The notes under the pieces: model-generated
What the model saw: the letters and a program-made list of their open reading frames with translations, nothing else
Database searches by the model: none
Told to the model about the DNA's origin: nothing
Position numbers and translations under genes: made by a program
From: Synchiropus splendidus
Lineage: Eukaryota > Chordata > Actinopteri > Syngnathiformes > Callionymidae
Length of the DNA: 64,000 nt
Reading direction: 5' to 3'
NCBI RefSeq assembly: GCF_027744825.2
Contig: NC_071336.1
Coordinates: 23,210,501-23,274,500 of the forward strand
Shown here: positions 60,001-64,000 of the stretch, in pieces
Layout of the letters: each line of letters begins with the position of its first letter
Position numbering within the stretch: the first letter of the stretch is position 1

Positions 60001-63000
60001 GTGTCCAAAGCCTCCCAAACTTTCTTGTCTCTGTCCGCATGAACTGTCATGCTGATGTCTCATCTTATCCTGTCTCGTCACTCCCGATGAAAACCCTCAG
60101 CATTTTCAACTCTGCCCCTTGTAACTCTACTACTTTTCTTTTAGTCAGAGCAGCTGTCTCTGAATCATTCGTCATGAAGACAGAGAACATAATTAATCCA
60201 CAAGAAATGTAGTTTTTTAATGGCACATTTTAATGACGCTGGAAATGGGTTTTAGAGGAGCTTTACCTCTTTAATGCCTTGTTACTTTTTGATGAAGTTT
60301 TTTTTTTGTCTGAGATCGTTGTTCTTTAGTACGGAAGCTCAGAGCAGAACTATCTTTGGATCAATGTATGCAATGTGGTGGTATTATTGCTTTACTTGGT
60401 CATACTTATTACACCATTTCATGATTCTGGGTGCCTTTGAGCACTGCCTGGATGATTGGTGTGAGGTTGTGGGACCTGGGGGCATTTGCCAAAATGAGGA
60501 CCAAGGCGGTGGACGCTCTCGAAGTTTTTGTGCGTCGTTTCCCAGTGGCAAAGATTTTAGAAGTGCAAGTCATTGATGAGATGGAGAAGAAGACTGCGGA
60601 CAGTTTTTAGTTTATTAGAAATTAATAATTTTATTTCCTCAATTGTGTCTTTTCTAATTCATTTTCCAAGCCTTTATGGCGAATTAACATGTTTCTGACT
60701 CAAACATGGTTTGTACGATACATTATGGCTTTTTAAGATCAATGTTTTAAGATGAATCTGTGATCATTGCAGTGTGAGATCTGCTGCAGTGCCACATATT
60801 TTGCCCCACCTCACCAGCGACGATGAAGCCAGCAGACCCGACCTGAACCACTCAACGATCTCTTTTTTGCCCAATTTGTTCTGCCTCAGAGTTCCATTAG
60901 ACGTCAAACTTGATACAAGCAAGAAGTCTGTTCTTAAGGTATTCTGCAATTAGTTTCATCATTTGACACAGTCATGTGCTGCGTTTGTGTCGTACTGTGT
61001 ATATTTCTGTCTGCAGGTGGAGTCTGTGAAGAAGCTCTTTTGTATTCTGTCCTCAGAAACTGTAGATATCAGTCTGAGGAGATCTTCTGCGGAACAGCTG
61101 TCTTTAGTTTTGCAAGGTGAGAATGCTAGTCTATGGCTGATCACACATTCTCTTCTGGTTTTCATTTGCTTTCTGTTAACACTACGTCCTGTTGTGTTCC
61201 AAAAAAACTATTTATTTCAGCCATTTTGTCTCTTTATGTTCGACACCAGTCCTATAAGGACCTTCCCGAAACAGAAGGAGCCTACTTTACACATCTGAAT
61301 CACACCATAGATTTTAGCATCCATAATTGAAACACAATGATTTTGTCATGTGGGACATTATGAGAGTATAATAAATGATGCCATATTAAAAAGATATTTT
61401 CAAGCTGTGTATGCTTCTCTACAGACACAACAATGCACCCGGTTCTGAAGAGTCTCGGAGTAGCAGAGAAAGCAATTTCCTTCATCGACGACAGTGTCAA
61501 TGGCAGCAGGGTAATAGTCAAAGTTTCTTTTGCAAATTCAGTTATGTCTAACATTATGTCTGACTAAGAATTATGTTTGACATGTTGAATAATTGCTGTT
61601 ATGTATATGAAGGAGAAATCCTAAGCATGCACCAGCAGATTCTTTGGCGAAGTGTTTTCTGTTTTCTGTTGGTAGAGGTACAGTCATGTTTTTGAAAAGA
61701 TCATTCAGATCATTGAGATTTGCCGTTGACTAAACATTACAAGACCTCCCTTTTTTATAGTCCTCAATGCTGGGATGGGTTCTATATTCGACAGAGAGGA
61801 TAGTGGAGAGAAGCGAGGGAAGTGCAAAGGCTGAGACATAAATGAGAACAGTAGACCTGCAGAGGCCAGTAAGGAAAGTTAATCCAGAATTCAAAACACA
61901 GGGAACAAAAGGCCAAGGTAAGGGTGCAGAGGCAGAAACTTGTACCCTTGATTCCTTTAATTAAAAAGAAACAGACTTACTGTGTAGGAGGGCGCGACTC
62001 AAAGGTCATTTTAAAAAAATCAGAATGTGCGAGATGAACATTTATATGCAAAAGTTGTTGATTGAAGCGGTGTTTAAGCGAAGTTAAACAGTGAATTTGA
62101 TGGTCTGATTAGCTAGTTTTATCTTGAGCGAGGTATAAACTTCTATCTAGCTGACTGCTTTTATTGTGTTTGGGAGACTCAGGGGTCTTAATCTGGTGTA
62201 GCTATGCATTGAAGATGAAATCATGGTCACACTTTACATTAAGGGTCATTTATTACCCTAAATAAATCATTAGAAAGTGACTGACTAGATTATTGCTTTG
62301 GAATATTACCCGAAAATTAAATTCTGCCTAAAAAAACTTAATATTAACTATAAATTAATAGTAACAGTAATAGTTAAAGTGTTCCCCAATCTAAAGTTAC
62401 CTTTGTTTTTAAATATAAAACATATGCGTGCAATATAAACATTTATATATTTCATGTGGAACTTTCTCTCTCCCAAAACAACTTCTTGACCAATTACATT
62501 TCAAGCCCTATGTACTATACTTTTGTTTCGGTTTGGACAACATACCATATTTCCAGTCTTGCGTTGAATATGTTGCTCGATATAGTGCTTTGCCTTTCTC
62601 TGTAAGCTAAATAAATTTTACATATCCATTCAGCCCACATGATGTGGCGCATCAGCAGGAGGAACATAAGGCAGGCAGAGAGTGAGACTGCGACTGAGAG
62701 TCTGTGTTTGCTACTATTGTTCCCCTTCAATTAAATAGCAAGTGTGCTTGTATCCTCCAGAGCATGGACTGCATGCTGGAGCCCTGTATATGTATTCTAA
62801 GGAAGCTGGTGTACGCGGATCCCGCTCTGAGGCACAGCCTGGCACTGCGCAACCCCTTGCTTCTCCAACTGCTCAGAGGTACAGTCACAAGACAACTCAT
62901 TAAATAACAACCATCCATGTTTGGTTTTGTTGCTCAGGGGCAAACTCGGAGCAGATAAGTCACCCTCTGATTCATAGTTCTGAACCACACTGTGACATTG

Positions 63001-63782
63001 TTAAATTTCATGCTGGTGTCACACCATTATTAGCATATTTTATATTTCACGTGGAGTATTTTTTTCCCCTAAAACGCTGCTTCATATTCTGTGCTGCAGT
63101 CAAACAAAGGCAGGATCAACTTAATGTATCCAAGCGATGATAGAAAACATTTATACTTCTGTCAGTCATGATGAACTTATTTTATCTGTAAATGAGAATG
63201 ATGTTAATCTGATGGAGAATCTGTTCAATAGGGTAATTGTTTTTATTGCAGCATCCTTCATTTTAAAGGAAATCAAAAGCAGTGGGAGTGATATTGCTGT
63301 CCTGATGTGTTTACTGCTGTTTGATGAAATTGCAGACATCAACATGTGGTAGGTTCTTTCAAAGATAATCCATCGCACTCTTGCAGTATGTGGTCTGGTC
63401 AGTAGTTTCTCAACCTTGCGTTTCCCCCAAGGTCAGATAAGTGCAGCGGTAATCCAACATCAACGTTCTCACTACCACTCTCAGTAAGCCGCAGGTAAAA
63501 TGCAATGGAAATTATATTAAAGTTATATTAAGTCAGAGATAAACTATTGTGATATTTGTTAGCTTTATTATCTGTAATTTGTCAATCCATCAGGTACAAC
63601 ATACCATTCCAGGCAGCAAGCCACCATGCTGTTAGTCCTTACTGCTGCATCCTGGCGCCTTCTTCTGACCTGCTGACCTTGGCCCCAGCTCGCCATGCTC
63701 TCCAGGTCGCTTGGAACGTGGCATGGCATTCTGGGATGGACAACCTTTTGGACAAGCTGCCGAGCAGCCATGATGCCGAGGA
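51075..63782 (+). CDS. rttn: Rotatin, exons 1-24 (gene continues past the window)
   Basis: Rotatin is a large armadillo-repeat-like centriole and basal-body protein needed for centriole assembly, ciliogenesis and left-right axis formation. Exons by frame and splice signals: 51075-51105, 51356-51543, 52605-52794, 52898-52987, 53415-53505, 53698-53812, 54596-54746, 54925-55093, 55815-55999, 56119-56234, 56954-57121, 57575-57787, 57886-57998, 58076-58202, 58449-58574, 58924-59040, 59505-59644, 60773-60938, 61017-61116, 61425-61510, 62761-62878, 63252-63348, 63432-63494, 63594-63782. They join without stops to 3,149 bases, about 1,049 residues of roughly 2,200. Recognisable stretches: [110 protein letters not shown]. 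The start ATG has AAA before and G after. All introns are GT-AG except intron 10 (GC-AG). Confidence 0.95.
51544..52604 (+). other. rttn intron 2
   Basis: About 1.06 kb, AT-rich, GT-AG ends. No repeat or nested gene recognised. Confidence 0.7.
52988..53414 (+). other. rttn intron 4
   Basis: About 430 bases. The segment 53,210-53,340 is well balanced and repeat-free and might hold a conserved noncoding element; no proof. No gene seen. Confidence 0.6.
53813..54595 (+). other. rttn intron 6
   Basis: About 780 bases with a T-rich tract near 54,475. Nothing else seen. Confidence 0.7.
55094..55814 (+). other. rttn intron 8
   Basis: About 720 bases; nothing recognised. Confidence 0.7.
56235..56953 (+). 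other. rttn intron 10, non-canonical GC-AG
   Basis: Exon 10 must end after the codons for Gly-Met-Glu-Leu, and exon 11 resumes with Lys-Gly-Lys-Leu, parallel to the human order. The donor there is CTG|GCAAGT, a GC donor with otherwise strong U1 pairing. The acceptor is ATTTTAG. Reading straight on, or using the earlier GTGGGG, would not keep the homologous frame. Confidence 0.75.
57122..57574 (+). other. rttn intron 11
   Basis: About 450 bases, almost half of it a TA/TATG simple repeat (see next entry) that approaches the acceptor of exon 12. Confidence 0.8.
57399..57545. repeat. (TATG)n/(TA)n compound microsatellite
   Basis: Alternating TA, TATG and TGTG units within rttn intron 11, ending about 30 bases before the exon 12 acceptor. 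The Tyr/Ile/Cys-rich frame through it is an artefact that happens to run into exon 12. Confidence 0.93.
58575..58923 (+). other. rttn intron 15
   Basis: About 350 bases, T-rich; nothing else. Confidence 0.7.
59041..59504 (+). other. rttn intron 16
   Basis: About 460 bases; nothing recognised. Confidence 0.7.
59645..60772 (+). other. rttn intron 17
   Basis: About 1.1 kb with GTGAGT and CAG ends. It contains an unexplained coding-like frame (next entry). Exons 17 and 18 join in frame without it. Confidence 0.75.
60425..60610 (+). pseudogene. Unidentified coding-like fragment in rttn intron 17
   Basis: A frame of 61 codons follows a TGA and ends at TAG. Its translation includes [16 protein letters not shown], then [20 protein letters not shown] and [11 protein letters not shown]. 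The composition looks like a real protein, with alternating hydrophobic and charged residues, in AT-rich surroundings. It does not resemble rotatin or a family I can name. It could be the end of a retrocopy or transposon protein, or chance. No poly(A) run follows it. Confidence 0.25.
61117..61424 (+). other. rttn intron 19
   Basis: About 310 bases; nothing recognised. Confidence 0.7.
61511..62760 (+). other. rttn intron 20
   Basis: The longest intron seen here, about 1.25 kb. AT-rich in its second half. No repeat boundary or nested gene recognised. Confidence 0.7.
62879..63251 (+). other. rttn intron 21
   Basis: About 370 bases; nothing recognised. Confidence 0.7.
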
Positions 63783-64000
63783 GTAAGGACTGTAAAATTG
63801 TGTTAAAATAAATTGTGTTAAATAAATAATAATTGATAAAGAACAGAGGTTAAATGTTGTTTTCTGCACTTAACACAGCAAATAGTTCCACTTCATCTTT
63901 AAGCTTGTGTGTACTGATTCAACTTAAATTTGATCATTGTTATATGAAATGTTAAAAGTTATGTTATTCTTAAGCCAAGGTCCCTGTAAAAAGTACTGAT
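63783..64000 (+). other. Start of rttn intron 24
   Basis: Begins with the donor GTAAGG after a codon split as GA|. No acceptor followed by a recognisable rotatin exon appears before the right edge. Confidence 0.7.

Overview
The window is nuclear DNA of a bony fish (teleost). Two vertebrate genes can be read with confidence, socs6 and rttn. They lie head to head, with about 4 kb between the first recognisable socs6 exon and the rttn start codon. As I recall, the human genes have the same divergent order on chromosome 18q22. The introns are short, mostly 100 to 1,200 bases. The dispersed repeats are of kinds I know from fish genomes: an RTE-type LINE, a Rex/Babar- or L2-like LINE, many short hAT-like elements, and a tRNA-related repeat. 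I cannot name the species.

Layout. Positions 1 to about 39,800 are a gene-poor stretch beyond the 3' end of socs6. I find no gene there that I would defend. It holds decayed transposons, microsatellites and unique sequence, some of which may be conserved noncoding DNA. Positions about 39,900 to 46,900 are socs6 on the minus strand: a long 3' untranslated region, one uninterrupted coding exon (42,742-44,334) and probable noncoding 5' exons. Positions 46,900 to 51,074 are the shared upstream region, containing an ATT/GTT-rich microsatellite and a hAT-like element with a perfect 8-bp target duplication. Positions 51,075 to 64,000 hold the first 24 coding exons of rttn (rotatin) on the plus strand. 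They encode about 1,049 residues, roughly the N-terminal half, and the gene runs off the right edge.

The two genes have unrelated jobs. SOCS6 is an SH2/SOCS-box adaptor for receptor tyrosine kinase turnover, and rotatin is a centriole and basal-body protein. Their pairing is long-kept synteny, not a pathway.

I found no previously undescribed system. The points most worth checking are a GC-AG intron in rttn, a cluster of upstream ATGs in the socs6 leader with one overlapping the main start, an unidentified coding-like 61-residue frame inside an rttn intron, two related fold-back elements, and several short inverted-repeat elements with readable ends and target duplications. All splice sites were placed by eye from consensus signals, reading frame and remembered similarity to the human proteins; no alignment was run.
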